The position numbers were made by a program, and so were the translations under genes. From a virus: a DNA stretch of 57,375 nt. Shown piece by piece: positions 17,721 to 24,966 of this stretch; within the stretch, counting starts at the first letter, position 1, and each line of letters opens with the position of its first letter. The DNA is taken from positions 1 to 57,375 of IMG/VR virus record IMGVR_UViG_3300044568_003073. One strand, given 5' to 3'. The notes below the pieces were generated by a model. That model did no database searches and was not told the origin of the DNA. It worked only from the letters and a program-made list of their open reading frames with translations.

Positions 17721-18344
17721 TTAAATAATTTTATCAATAATACCCAATTCAAGTGCTTCTGCAGCGGATAAAAATAAATCACTTTGTTGATTTGACTGCC
17801 ACCACTCTTTTGGTTTATTTGTGAATTCAGCCATCATACTATTACACTCATCTTCCAACCTATCCGCAAATTTGGCGTTTGATTTTACATCGCTTAATTT
17901 ACCTGCTGCAAAGGTTGATAGTTGGTGAACCATAATCTTTGAATGCTTTGATGCTGCTCTAACCCCAGTACCTGCTGCGAGTAGAAGAGCCGCTGCTGAC
18001 ATTGCGATGCCCCTACAAATGATATTAAATTTCATATCTTTGTTTCCTCTGATATAATCAATAATACCAAGAGTTTCTACAACATCACCTCCGCCCGAAT
18101 TTAATAGGATGTTGATTGTGGTTGTTTCGGTATTTACTTTTTTTAGTAGCCGTACTTTAGCAATAAATTCAGGCAGTAATCCCATCTGAATTTCATCGCA
18201 GATTACAATTACATTATCGGTTAAATCAATACCGTAATCAAACTCCCTAAAAAAATGTTTGTGCGGGTCAGTATCATCACCACTTTCATTTTTGTAATCA
18301 AATTTTACATTTGAAGGATTGGTATTATAAAGTTCATCTATCAT
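17721..18344 (-). CDS. ClpP-like serine protease
   Basis: A 207-residue protein with the ClpP/crotonase fold signatures: LLNSGGGDV (81-89, oxyanion strand), RGIAMSAAA with nucleophile S116, a HSKIMVHQ segment with H140, and DLFLSAAEALELGIID with D189. The triad therefore looks intact. ClpP normally works with an unfoldase. In a phage it could act in head maturation or in host protein turnover. No gp21-type prohead protease is seen in this window, so a maturation role is possible but unproven. A host-type promoter lies 20 bases upstream. Confidence 0.8.
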   Translation of the reverse strand: MIDELYNTNPSNVKFDYKNESGDDTDPHKHFFREFDYGIDLTDNVIVICDEIQMGLLPEFIAKVRLLKKVNTETTTINILLNSGGGDVVETLGIIDYIRGNKDMKFNIICRGIAMSAAALLLAAGTGVRAASKHSKIMVHQLSTFAAGKLSDVKSNAKFADRLEDECNSMMAEFTNKPKEWWQSNQQSDLFLSAAEALELGIIDKII

Positions 18345-18365
18345 AAATTATCGTTTAAATTTTAT

Positions 18366-18397
18366 ACAATATACAACAAAAAATGTATATTACCAAA
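18366..18397 (-). promoter_or_regulatory. Bacteroidota-type promoter before the ClpP-like gene
   Basis: Minus strand: TTTGG (18397-18393) and TATATTGT (18373-18366) with about 19 bases between. The leader to the ATG at 18344 would be roughly 15-20 bases. Confidence 0.6.
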
Positions 18398-18414
18398 TAT
18401 ATTTTTAATTATTT

Positions 18415-19422
18415 TTATCTATATCTATCAGCGCCGGTTTTTGCATAAGTGTGTGTTGGTGTTGGTGTTGGTGTTTTTGATTCTTCACTATATAGATTTA
18501 ATGCTTCTTCAGTAGTTGGTTCAAATACTACATCAGGTCTTTCTTCTTTAGTTTCTACAACCGGTTCTTTAATTTCTTCTTTAGAATTGATAACTATTTC
18601 TTCTTTGATTGGTATTTCTTCAATAGGTTTAATTTCCACTATCTTAACTTCTTTTATAAGTTTATTTAGGGCTATAACCATAGAAATTGCTAATGGGTCA
18701 AATACCAATACAATTAATAATGTAAACCAATTTACAATTCTATCCATACCCCACCCAGTTAATTTATCCAAGTATCTTAACGGACCTATTTCAGCAGCTA
18801 CATCATTGTTTGACTCCTTATCTAATATTTGTAAATCCAAAGAAGTCAACGAATCATTCAATGATTCTATTTTTAAACTTAAAATATCTCTTTGCTGAAC
18901 CGCCATTTTTAATTCACTACTTAAAACCTTTCGTTGGGAGGCAGCACCCCTTTCAGTCTGAGAGTTATTGGTTGCTAACCCACCTCTTAATGATGATATG
19001 GATGTTTCCAATAATTTTTTTTCAGCGTTTAAATCCACCAATTGCTCTTTGAATCTATTTCGTTTTACATCAACAACACTAACCTCTTTATTAAGGATAG
19101 TAAACTTATCACTCGTTGTTTGGTATGCCGAAGTCAAAAAACCATATATACCCAAAGATGTAATCATCATTAGAATTACAACCGCTGAAACTAAATACCA
19201 TTTTAACCACCCAATTACTTTCCAATAGTTATGAAGGTATGACGCAAGAATTATTTTTGCAAATTCTAATGCCCCCGCCATTATAATAACTTCAGTTCTT
19301 GCTCCAGCGAAAAGTGAACTAAGACCGAATACGGAATAGTATGCAGCTGAACCAGCAAGTGTAAATGTGGATAATATCATTAAGATTATGAAACCATTTT
19401 TTCTCGTAAAAAAATTTTTCAT
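18415..19422 (-). CDS. Multi-pass membrane protein with internal coiled coil
   Basis: A 335-residue protein. Hydrophobic segments lie near 9-32, 42-62, 71-96 and again near 230-255. Between them (about 105-205) is a long polar coiled coil (VVDVKRNRFKEQL, then LKMAVQQRDILSLKIESLN). The C-terminal 75 residues are proline/glutamate-rich and end in a TPTPTPT run, so probably disordered. The layout resembles membrane proteins conserved in large marine T4-like phages, sometimes grouped with DUF4407. It could reshape the host membrane or act in superinfection exclusion, but this is a guess. Confidence 0.6.
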   Translation of the reverse strand: MKNFFTRKNGFIILMILSTFTLAGSAAYYSVFGLSSLFAGARTEVIIMAGALEFAKIILASYLHNYWKVIGWLKWYLVSAVVILMMITSLGIYGFLTSAYQTTSDKFTILNKEVSVVDVKRNRFKEQLVDLNAEKKLLETSISSLRGGLATNNSQTERGAASQRKVLSSELKMAVQQRDILSLKIESLNDSLTSLDLQILDKESNNDVAAEIGPLRYLDKLTGWGMDRIVNWFTLLIVLVFDPLAISMVIALNKLIKEVKIVEIKPIEEIPIKEEIVINSKEEIKEPVVETKEERPDVVFEPTTEEALNLYSEESKTPTPTPTHTYAKTGADRYR

Positions 19423-19425
19423 ATG

Positions 19426-19590
19426 TTATTCCATTTTTTTAACTTTATTAACTTCCTCAGTTGTATTTATTATCAAATCTTTTGATATCAAGCTTGATTG
19501 TAAACAACAAGTAATAACAAGACAAACTTGAAAATATAAAATAAATATCCAAAAATAGATAATAACCTTAAACAGGTTAATTCTGCCCAT
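19426..19590 (-). CDS. Small lipoprotein or membrane peptide overlapping the UV endonuclease gene
   Basis: A 54-residue frame missed by length filters. Residues 7-32 are strongly hydrophobic (LFKVIIYFWIFILYFQVCLV) and are followed by ITCCLQSS, a possible lipobox with Cys28 or Cys29. The C-terminus is polar (NTTEEVNKVKKME). The ATG overlaps the end of the UV endonuclease gene by 14 bases, and the stop is four bases from the next gene's ATG, so it fits the operon exactly. A small outer-membrane or inner-membrane protein is likely. A lysis role is possible but there is no direct evidence. Confidence 0.5.
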   Translation of the reverse strand: MGRINLFKVIIYFWIFILYFQVCLVITCCLQSSLISKDLIINTTEEVNKVKKME

Positions 19591-20470
19591 ACTGATTTAA
19601 GTAATTAAGAACCGCTAATTCTTTCATTTTAGCTTCTACTTCAATATCCAAATCGTAACCATAAGTTTCAATTTTGTTTGAAATAAAATCTGAATGTGCT
19701 TGAGGGATTTTACCTGGTGCTGATTCTGAATAGTGAACTACGGGTTTGATTCCATCGGGCCAAGTTGTCATTGCTAACTCCAAAGCTTCCTGCTCTGATA
19801 AACCACCTGTACAAAATTTGTGGTGGTGGTAATCAAATACAATTGGGATACCAGTTCTTTGGTGGATATACATCAGGTCTTTTACTGAATACATACTTGC
19901 CTTATCATCGTTTTCTACCGTCAGCCTGGTTTTAACCGATTCAGGCAACCTTTCAAAGTTCCGACAGAATCTATCCATCGCTGATTCTTTATCCCCATAG
20001 ACACCATTACAATGGATATTAATGACATTGTAGGGGGTTCTACTCAACCCCATCAGGTCAAAGACCTCCCCATGCAACGATAAATCGGTTATGGTGTTGT
20101 TTACCACCTTTTCATTGGGTGAAACGAGTACATTAAAGGGGCCAGGATGAGATGTAATCCTTTGTCCATAGTTGGATACCAATACCCCAGCACCCTTCAG
20201 GAGATTGGATATATGAGCAAAATGAGGCATATCTGATAGTGGGTACTCAGATGACCAGGGGAATAGATTGGAGGTGATTCTAAAGAGTTTTATACCCATA
20301 TTTTCATTCCATTTGATAATCTCTATCAGGTCACGAGTGTTTTGCAACCCAAGCTCCGAAGCCCTGCTAATACCTTCCTTTAAAAAGGTTTTTCTAATCA
20401 TACCCCTATTGGTGGTAATCTTTTTCTTGCCCAAAGTCATATTGATGCAAGCGTATCCTAAGTTTGACAT
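19577..20470 (-). CDS. uvsE: UV damage endonuclease (UvsE/UVDE family)
   Basis: About 297 residues from the chosen start. UVDE signatures are present: LGYACINMTL at the N-terminus, RITSNLFPWSSEY, INIHCNGVYGDK with the metal-binding His, LTVENDDK with the Glu, VFDYHHHKFC and VHYSESAPG. These line the three-metal TIM-barrel active site that nicks 5' of UV photoproducts. The frame is open from 20530, but those codons overlap the upstream terminator and promoter boxes (20491-20528), so ATG 20470 is chosen. The gene has its own host-type promoter. Confidence 0.9.
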   Translation of the reverse strand: MSNLGYACINMTLGKKKITTNRGMIRKTFLKEGISRASELGLQNTRDLIEIIKWNENMGIKLFRITSNLFPWSSEYPLSDMPHFAHISNLLKGAGVLVSNYGQRITSHPGPFNVLVSPNEKVVNNTITDLSLHGEVFDLMGLSRTPYNVINIHCNGVYGDKESAMDRFCRNFERLPESVKTRLTVENDDKASMYSVKDLMYIHQRTGIPIVFDYHHHKFCTGGLSEQEALELAMTTWPDGIKPVVHYSESAPGKIPQAHSDFISNKIETYGYDLDIEVEAKMKELAVLNYLNQYGQN

Positions 20471-20490
20471 AGTTTTTGGTTTAGATACTA

Positions 20491-20522
20491 CAAATATAAT
20501 AAAAAAGGGGGATTTTTCCAAA
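20491..20522 (-). promoter_or_regulatory. Host-type promoter of the UV endonuclease gene, overlapping a terminator
   Basis: Minus strand: TTTGG (20522-20518), 19 bases, then a perfect TATATTTG (20498-20491). The -33 box lies inside the loop of the terminator that ends the upstream transcript. The leader to ATG 20470 would be about 15 bases. Confidence 0.7.
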
Positions 20523-20528
20523 CCCCCC
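20501..20528 (-). terminator. Rho-independent terminator after the PurA-like gene
   Basis: On the minus strand a G-run of six (20528-20523) pairs with CCCCC (20511-20507) around an 11-base loop and is followed by six T (20506-20501). It lies 24 bases after the stop of the PurA-like gene. Confidence 0.75.
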
Positions 20529-20551
20529 ATATTAAATTTTCGTTAATTTTT

Positions 20552-21553
20552 TTAAATTGAATGTGGTGAATAACTGAAAATAATATTTTGAACAGATTGA
20601 CACTTCACTCTGATGATAGATTCTATCTCCGATTTAAATGAATCTGAATTTTCAAAATACATTGGTTTACCATAGTAAATAAAACAAAGTGTACCTGCCT
20701 CTTCCAATACATCAATTTTGTTGAACACCATATCGGTTACACCATTTAAATTTATTGCTTTGATAAGTAAGTCCATATCCAACCAATTAACTTGTCTACT
20801 CCTACCAGTGGTAGCACCATATTCATTACCCAACAATCGAATCTTACTAAAGATTTCATTATCCCCCTCAAATTGCTTTGCTCCTACATAGGTACGATAT
20901 CCTTTTGCTACCCCATACACCTTTCGTATCTTTTGTGGTGGAACACCATTCATAATAGCAGAACCAACTGTACAATGTGATGATGTTACATAAGGGTAAT
21001 CACCCCAATCAATATCTAACTCAAATCCTTGAGCACCTTCAAATAAGATTTTTACAGATGTACTACCATAAAACTCTTCGTAGATATCAATAATGTTTTT
21101 TAATTTGAATGTATCACCCACTCTAATACCTGTTCGGGCATACTTATCCCGATACGCAGGCCCATTGCCTGTTTTGGTAGTTCCTATTTTTGTATCTTTG
21201 GAATCTTCCATCAAATGTTCGGACCTTATCATATGAACCCTCTTATCTATGAAAAGATAATCAGATACATTAATACCCTTATCCTCTAATTCTTTCCATT
21301 CCTTATAAAGGTCTGAAATGTTTACTACACATCCAGGCCCGATGATAGATTTAATACCATAGAATACACCAACGGGAATATAGTGGGTTACAAATTTTTC
21401 TCCATTGTGATAAACGGTATGGCCGGCATTTCCCCCTCCATTATAACGAACCACATGAGTGTATTCTTTATCTTTGGATAGGAAATGCGCAACCTTACCT
21501 TTACCAGTATCACCGGCTTGTAAATCTACAATAATATCAGCGTACTGAATCAT
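20552..21553 (-). CDS. purA: Adenylosuccinate synthetase family (PurA-like, short form)
   Basis: A 333-residue protein with GDTGKGK (14-20), NGGGNAGHT (about 39-47), GNGPAYRDKYARTGIRVGD, the LFEGAQGFELDIDWG block and ATTGRSRQVNWLD. Cellular PurA has about 430 residues; this short form resembles archaeal PurA and the phage PurZ group. PurZ of 2-aminoadenine phages replaces the P-loop aspartate by serine, whereas here Asp15 is kept (GDTGKGK), favouring IMP plus Asp chemistry. It would raise AMP supply for an AT-rich genome. A PurZ-like activity cannot be excluded from sequence alone. The downstream terminator ends its transcript. Confidence 0.85.
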   Translation of the reverse strand: MIQYADIIVDLQAGDTGKGKVAHFLSKDKEYTHVVRYNGGGNAGHTVYHNGEKFVTHYIPVGVFYGIKSIIGPGCVVNISDLYKEWKELEDKGINVSDYLFIDKRVHMIRSEHLMEDSKDTKIGTTKTGNGPAYRDKYARTGIRVGDTFKLKNIIDIYEEFYGSTSVKILFEGAQGFELDIDWGDYPYVTSSHCTVGSAIMNGVPPQKIRKVYGVAKGYRTYVGAKQFEGDNEIFSKIRLLGNEYGATTGRSRQVNWLDMDLLIKAINLNGVTDMVFNKIDVLEEAGTLCFIYYGKPMYFENSDSFKSEIESIIRVKCQSVQNIIFSYSPHSI

Positions 21554-21601
21554 ACATAACTTTTTAAAAGATTATAACCCAAAGGCGCGGGTTTTATTTG
21601 A

Positions 21602-22018
21602 TTACTTAATTTTTAGTGATTTTGGTTTTGATTCTTCAGCAAATGGAATACTGATTTTGAGTAAACCATCTTTCATAGATGCTTCTGCTGAATTCAAATC
21701 ATATTTACGGGCAATCTTATATCCTAAATTAAAAGAGCGCTTTGCGATTCCTTTGTGAATATAGTTTACACCTTCTTTGGTTTCATCTTTTTTGGTATAA
21801 GAAACCCTCAACAAATCGCCTTCAATATTGATATCAATATCTTCTTTGGTTAAACCGGTGCCAGCGATTTCAAAACATAACCCTTCTTTAGTTTCGTAGA
21901 TATCTACGGGATGACCGATTTTTACATCCATCGCTGGTGCGAAAAATGAATCGGTTGTGAAAAAGTTTTTCACCAAAATATCAAATGGTGAAGCAGGTAA
22001 TTCTCTAATGTGTGTCAT
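21602..22018 (-). CDS. Small heat shock protein (Hsp20/alpha-crystallin)
   Basis: A 138-residue protein with an alpha-crystallin domain at about 36-130: VDIYETKEGLCFEIAGTGL, IEGDLLRVSYTKK, KGIAKRSFNLGYKI and the ASMKDGLLKISIP strand with the conserved GLL. Hsp20 genes are common in marine T4-like phages. It would hold unfolded phage or host proteins in soluble form. An unannotated leader of about 115 bases precedes it, with a weak promoter-like pair near 22102-22133. Confidence 0.9.
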   Translation of the reverse strand: MTHIRELPASPFDILVKNFFTTDSFFAPAMDVKIGHPVDIYETKEGLCFEIAGTGLTKEDIDINIEGDLLRVSYTKKDETKEGVNYIHKGIAKRSFNLGYKIARKYDLNSAEASMKDGLLKISIPFAEESKPKSLKIK

Positions 22019-22101
22019 AATAGTCCTTAAATCTATTTTAATTGTTAAACATAATTTTAATTTTGACCCCTTACGGTAGTCGGTTGCGCCCTTAGGTTAT
22101 A

Positions 22102-22133
22102 CTCTTTTAATATATATCAAAAATCATACCAAA
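22102..22133 (-). promoter_or_regulatory. Possible host-type promoter before hsp20
   Basis: Minus strand: TTTGG (22133-22129) and TATATTAA about 19 bases later. The -7 box is imperfect. The leader of about 85 bases contains GC-rich stretches (near 22064-22095) with no clear stable hairpin. Confidence 0.35.
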
Positions 22134-22134
22134 G

Positions 22135-22353
22135 TTATTTGTGTCTTGAATTATGTAATTGGAACAAATAAGCCTTTGCTTCGGATTGAGTTGGTGTGGA
22201 TGTTAAATAAACTTCTCTCCCATTTGATGAATTAACTAAATAGCATCTGAACTCATCTTCCATAAACAATTTATTGAAAAAAATTTTTGTATCTTTTTTA
22301 TACCGAATCTGACCAAATATTCCATTATCAAAATCAAACTCATCAAGTATCAT
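22135..22353 (-). CDS. Small protein of unknown function
   Basis: A 72-residue protein. The second half (VNSSNGREVYLTSTPTQSEA then KAYLFQLHN) reads as beta strands plus a helix. Start and stop fit the tight spacing of the run of small genes between 22.1 and 25.4 kb (three bases from the gene upstream). No domain is recognised. Confidence 0.5.
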   Translation of the reverse strand: MILDEFDFDNGIFGQIRYKKDTKIFFNKLFMEDEFRCYLVNSSNGREVYLTSTPTQSEAKAYLFQLHNSRHK

Positions 22354-22356
22354 AAA

Positions 22357-22740
22357 TTAATTTAATGATGTTGGTGGTACTTGTCCTATTACAATAAATC
22401 TATGCGTATCCCCATTTGGGGAACGAACTACATCAGATTTTTTAAGTATAAATCCATCACAAATCAATTTAAGTAGTACGGGTGTAATATCTTCGTTTTG
22501 TAGACATTGAATTTTTATGAACTTTTTATTTTTATCTTCAGTATCATAATCGGAAAATAAACTTTCCAATCTGTCCGCATCTAAACTATCCTCATCAGAA
22601 AATTCTATAATATCTTCTTCATCGCCCAGCTTTTCAAAAAAGCCTGAATACATATCGGAAAAATATATCAACTTATCTCTTGGTGAGAGAGATTTATAGA
22701 AATCATACTCCTGCTCATTCCAGAAAACTTCCATATCCAT
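22357..22740 (-). CDS. Acidic protein of unknown function
   Basis: A 127-residue, strongly acidic protein (runs such as DEEDIIEFSDEDSLDADRLE). The C-terminal half (IKIQCLQNEDITPVLLKLI then SPNGDTHRFIVIGQ) is a plausible small alpha/beta fold. It begins with ATGGAT right after an AT-rich TATTTATTACT stretch also found before the gene at 14584. Function unknown. Confidence 0.5.
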   Translation of the reverse strand: MDMEVFWNEQEYDFYKSLSPRDKLIYFSDMYSGFFEKLGDEEDIIEFSDEDSLDADRLESLFSDYDTEDKNKKFIKIQCLQNEDITPVLLKLICDGFILKKSDVVRSPNGDTHRFIVIGQVPPTSLN

Positions 22741-22752
22741 AGTAATAAATAG

Positions 22753-23241
22753 TTAATCTTTTTTATATTGTTCGTTTAACCAAACTAAAATTTCTTTGGA
22801 TAATGCGTAACCACTTTCAGCAATATACTCATCAATTATCCACACAACCTCTTCCAATATTTCGTTTTTATTATAATATGTTTTATTCAAAATAAGTTGC
22901 AGTCTTTCCCGCATTTTAGTTTTATAAACATCATCTACCTCTACATCGGTAGAAAAGAAAACTGTTTTAAGATTATTTTTTACTAAAGTATAATATGGTT
23001 CTTTTTTCTTTTTTATTATATCAGCACAATTGGAAATATAATTATCAAAAGTTTCTTTGTTTAAAAGAATTGATTCTCTATCTGTTGCGTTATGTATATG
23101 CGTTATTGGCCCAGTAGTCGGTGCGTTTGAGCTAATAGCAAATGAATGTGATGTGTGTGGGTCTGGCTTAAATCCATATCCACCAAACAAAGCATCTTTT
23201 AATTTTTCAAATTCAGTAGTGCTTTGATTGTTTGAACCCAT
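22753..23241 (-). CDS. Protein of unknown function
   Basis: A 162-residue protein. The N-terminal 50 residues are polar and probably flexible (histidine-rich DPHTSHSFAISSNAP). The rest is helical and lysine/glutamate-rich with aromatic residues (DNYISNCADIIKKKKEPYYT). It lies in the run of small genes with short spacing. No family is recognised. Confidence 0.5.
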   Translation of the reverse strand: MGSNNQSTTEFEKLKDALFGGYGFKPDPHTSHSFAISSNAPTTGPITHIHNATDRESILLNKETFDNYISNCADIIKKKKEPYYTLVKNNLKTVFFSTDVEVDDVYKTKMRERLQLILNKTYYNKNEILEEVVWIIDEYIAESGYALSKEILVWLNEQYKKD

Positions 23242-23250
23242 TGTGTTTTA

Positions 23251-23556
23251 TTAGTTAAATATATTTAACCTATACTTTTTTTCTACTGTTAGTAAAGCAT
23301 CATTAAGAGTATCAATAATTCGTTCTGCTTCCGCTTTTGTAATTACCATTTCATTATTCCCTATCTTTAAACTACCAATTTCGGTAAATGGTTTTACGGG
23401 ATAATCGGATGGCTTTAGTTCGGGATTAATTTGTAAATCAATATCAGTATAGTTTTTTCCAGCGTATTTCTGAAACTTAGCTTCCTGTTTTTGAGTTATT
23501 CCAAACGAATTATTTACATAACTCTTAATCGGTGCGTTTTTATATTTACTATTCAT
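23251..23556 (-). CDS. Protein of unknown function
   Basis: A 101-residue basic protein. The C-terminal 45 residues (IGSLKIGNNEMVITKAEAER then IIDTLNDALLTVEKKYRL) form a strand pair followed by a long helix. It is preceded by an AT-rich leader with CTATATTTATTATTG. No catalytic motif or membrane segment is visible. Confidence 0.5.
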   Translation of the reverse strand: MNSKYKNAPIKSYVNNSFGITQKQEAKFQKYAGKNYTDIDLQINPELKPSDYPVKPFTEIGSLKIGNNEMVITKAEAERIIDTLNDALLTVEKKYRLNIFN

Positions 23557-23602
23557 AACTTTTTTGTTTAATTGTTATACAATAATAAATATAGAAAAAG
23601 AA

Positions 23603-23953
23603 TTAATTATTATCTATTTTTGACTTTTTGTTTTTCCTAAAATTACGGGATGATACCCTATTGAATTTTCTTTCATCAAAATCCATTATACTTTTATCGG
23701 GATGTGTGCGATTAATATTCTGAATCGTTTTCAAACATTCATTAGCCCAATACCAAGCATCCATAATAGTTGGTTGAGAGGGTAAATAAACCTCATCACC
23801 AATATACCCACCATATCCATTAGATACTTTGTATCTGCCCTCTGGAGTCATAGTGGTTTTAGCATCAGGAAACTTTTTAAGTACACGCCGTTTAATCCTA
23901 TCAAACTGCGGATTCACCGATACTACCTTCGGCTGCGTCATTTTCTTTTTCAT
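23603..23953 (-). CDS. Small basic protein with conserved phage-type core
   Basis: A 116-residue basic protein with the core FPDAKTTMTPEGRYKVSNGY followed by PSQPTIMDAWYWANECL. The MTPEGRYKV stretch resembles a motif in another gene of this window (YLMTPSGRYYV at 30319-30702), suggesting a shared small fold. The C-terminus is very basic (RNFRKNKKSKI), compatible with nucleic-acid binding. The frame is open from 23953; ATG 23941 would reduce the 53-base overlap with the upstream gene. Function unknown. Confidence 0.5.
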   Translation of the reverse strand: MKKKMTQPKVVSVNPQFDRIKRRVLKKFPDAKTTMTPEGRYKVSNGYGGYIGDEVYLPSQPTIMDAWYWANECLKTIQNINRTHPDKSIMDFDERKFNRVSSRNFRKNKKSKIDNN

Positions 23954-24155
23954 TGAATAATTGGGTTAATCGTTTATTGATTAAAAAGCCATTAGCTATT
24001 TCTTTATTAAGTGAACAATTTTCTATCAATCTACCATCTTCTAATTTTACATCGTAAGCATTGCTGTTTCTGATTTTTGTTTTTGAAACAACCTTACCCA
24101 CCATAAAATTAGTATATACACTAACTACTACTCTGTCTCCTATGCTATAAACCAT
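23901..24155 (-). CDS. Small SH3/KOW-like beta-barrel protein
   Basis: An 84-residue protein. The N-terminal half (YSIGDRVVVSVYTNFMVGKV then YDVKLEDGRLI) has the alternating strand pattern of small SH3-like barrels. The C-terminus is acidic (NEKENDAAEGSIGES) and is encoded in the overlap with the next gene. It is two bases from the upstream DUF4494-like gene. A role in binding nucleic acid or protein is possible but not shown. Confidence 0.5.
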   Translation of the reverse strand: MVYSIGDRVVVSVYTNFMVGKVVSKTKIRNSNAYDVKLEDGRLIENCSLNKEIANGFLINKRLTQLFNEKENDAAEGSIGESAV

Positions 24156-24157
24156 AC

Positions 24158-24361
24158 TTAATTTCCAATCACATTTAGAATTTTTGTTTGTGTAACGGAA
24201 CTAACTTCAAACTCCAATGGAGAATTTTGTAGAAACGCGGTGATATGTGCTTCTGCATCTGTAACCGATACTGCTTTTATCAAATACTGTTCCGTGTTCT
24301 TTTTGATTTTACCATTACCATTATCGGTCTCAACTTTTACTTTTACTAAATAGTACATCAT
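24158..24361 (-). CDS. DUF4494-like small protein
   Basis: A 67-residue protein with the pattern YLVKVKVETDNG, KKNTEQYLIKAVSVTDAEA and a C-terminal strand. This matches my memory of DUF4494, a small family common in Bacteroidota and their phages (KVKYE, then EPYLVDA.S.TEAE). Function of the family is not known. Its presence supports a Bacteroidota host. Confidence 0.6.
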   Translation of the reverse strand: MMYYLVKVKVETDNGNGKIKKNTEQYLIKAVSVTDAEAHITAFLQNSPLEFEVSSVTQTKILNVIGN

Positions 24362-24368
24362 AATTTTT

Positions 24369-24635
24369 TTACTTTAATTTATTTTTAACGATTTCACAAG
24401 TTTTATGAAAATTTTCTTTACCCCATTTACCTAATTGTTCGTGATGAGAATGGGATATTACCTCACCACTAACAGCAGCAGTTCCATAAGCAAACCTCTT
24501 CAGTTTATAACCTGATAGTGGGGTTGAAAACCTTTTTAGGTATTCTGCTTTACTATCTAAATATTCAAAGAATTCATCTCTGGATAAAGATTCCAATTCT
24601 TCGTTACTCAATGGTTTGTTCGGGTCATACATCAT
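24369..24635 (-). CDS. Small protein of unknown function
   Basis: An 88-residue protein beginning MMYDPNKPLSNEELESLSRD, acidic and helical, then a glycine-containing middle (RFAYGTAAVSGEVISHSHHE) and a helical end. The host-type promoter ends only a few bases upstream of the ATG, so the message may be nearly leaderless. No family is recognised. Confidence 0.5.
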   Translation of the reverse strand: MMYDPNKPLSNEELESLSRDEFFEYLDSKAEYLKRFSTPLSGYKLKRFAYGTAAVSGEVISHSHHEQLGKWGKENFHKTCEIVKNKLK

Positions 24636-24637
24636 AT

Positions 24638-24669
24638 CAAATATACAAAAGAAATTTTAAATATCAAAA
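24638..24669 (-). promoter_or_regulatory. Host-type promoter with near-leaderless start
   Basis: Minus strand: TTTTG (24669-24665), about 19 bases, then a perfect TATATTTG (24645-24638). The ATG of the downstream gene lies at 24635, so the transcript would start at or very near the start codon. Confidence 0.5.
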
Positions 24670-24966
24670 TATTGGTGATACATTTTTTTGAGAATAACTA
24701 TCTTTCTCACAAATTTCAAATCTATAATTACCATTACCATTATCCCACATTGTAATAATGAATGTATCCGCCGTTCCAATTGCTTGACAGACTCCTCTGA
24801 AAGCAGGTGCTTCTTTAATAACAATACCGCCATGCCTGTTAAGCGCTTTAATCCTACCCAATGCTCTGATAGGTCCCACAAAATCGGATTGCTTATATCT
24901 AGTATAATGATTTTTTTTATACTCTTTTAATGCGTTTAAGGTTTTCATCTTGGGTTTCATCTTCAT
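24664..24966 (-). CDS. Small protein of unknown function
   Basis: A 100-residue protein with a very basic N-terminus (MKMKPKMKTLNALKEYKKNH) and a beta-rich remainder (GGIVIKEAPAFRGVCQAIG then TFIITMWDNGNGNYRFEI). It overlaps the upstream gene by one base, which favours this frame over the alternative one at 24657-24881. No family is recognised. Confidence 0.5.
   Translation of the reverse strand: MKMKPKMKTLNALKEYKKNHYTRYKQSDFVGPIRALGRIKALNRHGGIVIKEAPAFRGVCQAIGTADTFIITMWDNGNGNYRFEICEKDSYSQKNVSPIF

Noticed and set aside
16912-21553. A 2-aminoadenine (Z-genome) pathway formed by the HD protein and the PurA-like enzyme
   Set aside because: The P-loop aspartate of PurA is kept, the HD protein is longer and differs from DatZ, and no polymerase or MazZ is visible. 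It is kept only as a testable question.
2761-23594. T4-type late promoters (TATAAATA) before structural genes
   Set aside because: The ATAAATA strings near 2765, 6415, 14590, 22745 and 23585 read in the wrong orientation for the minus-strand genes and lie too close to the ATGs; only a weak shared CTATWTATTA pattern remains.
24657-24881. A 74-residue minus-strand frame
   Set aside because: It is out of frame with the 100-residue gene at 24664-24966, which has the better start (one-base overlap with its upstream gene).
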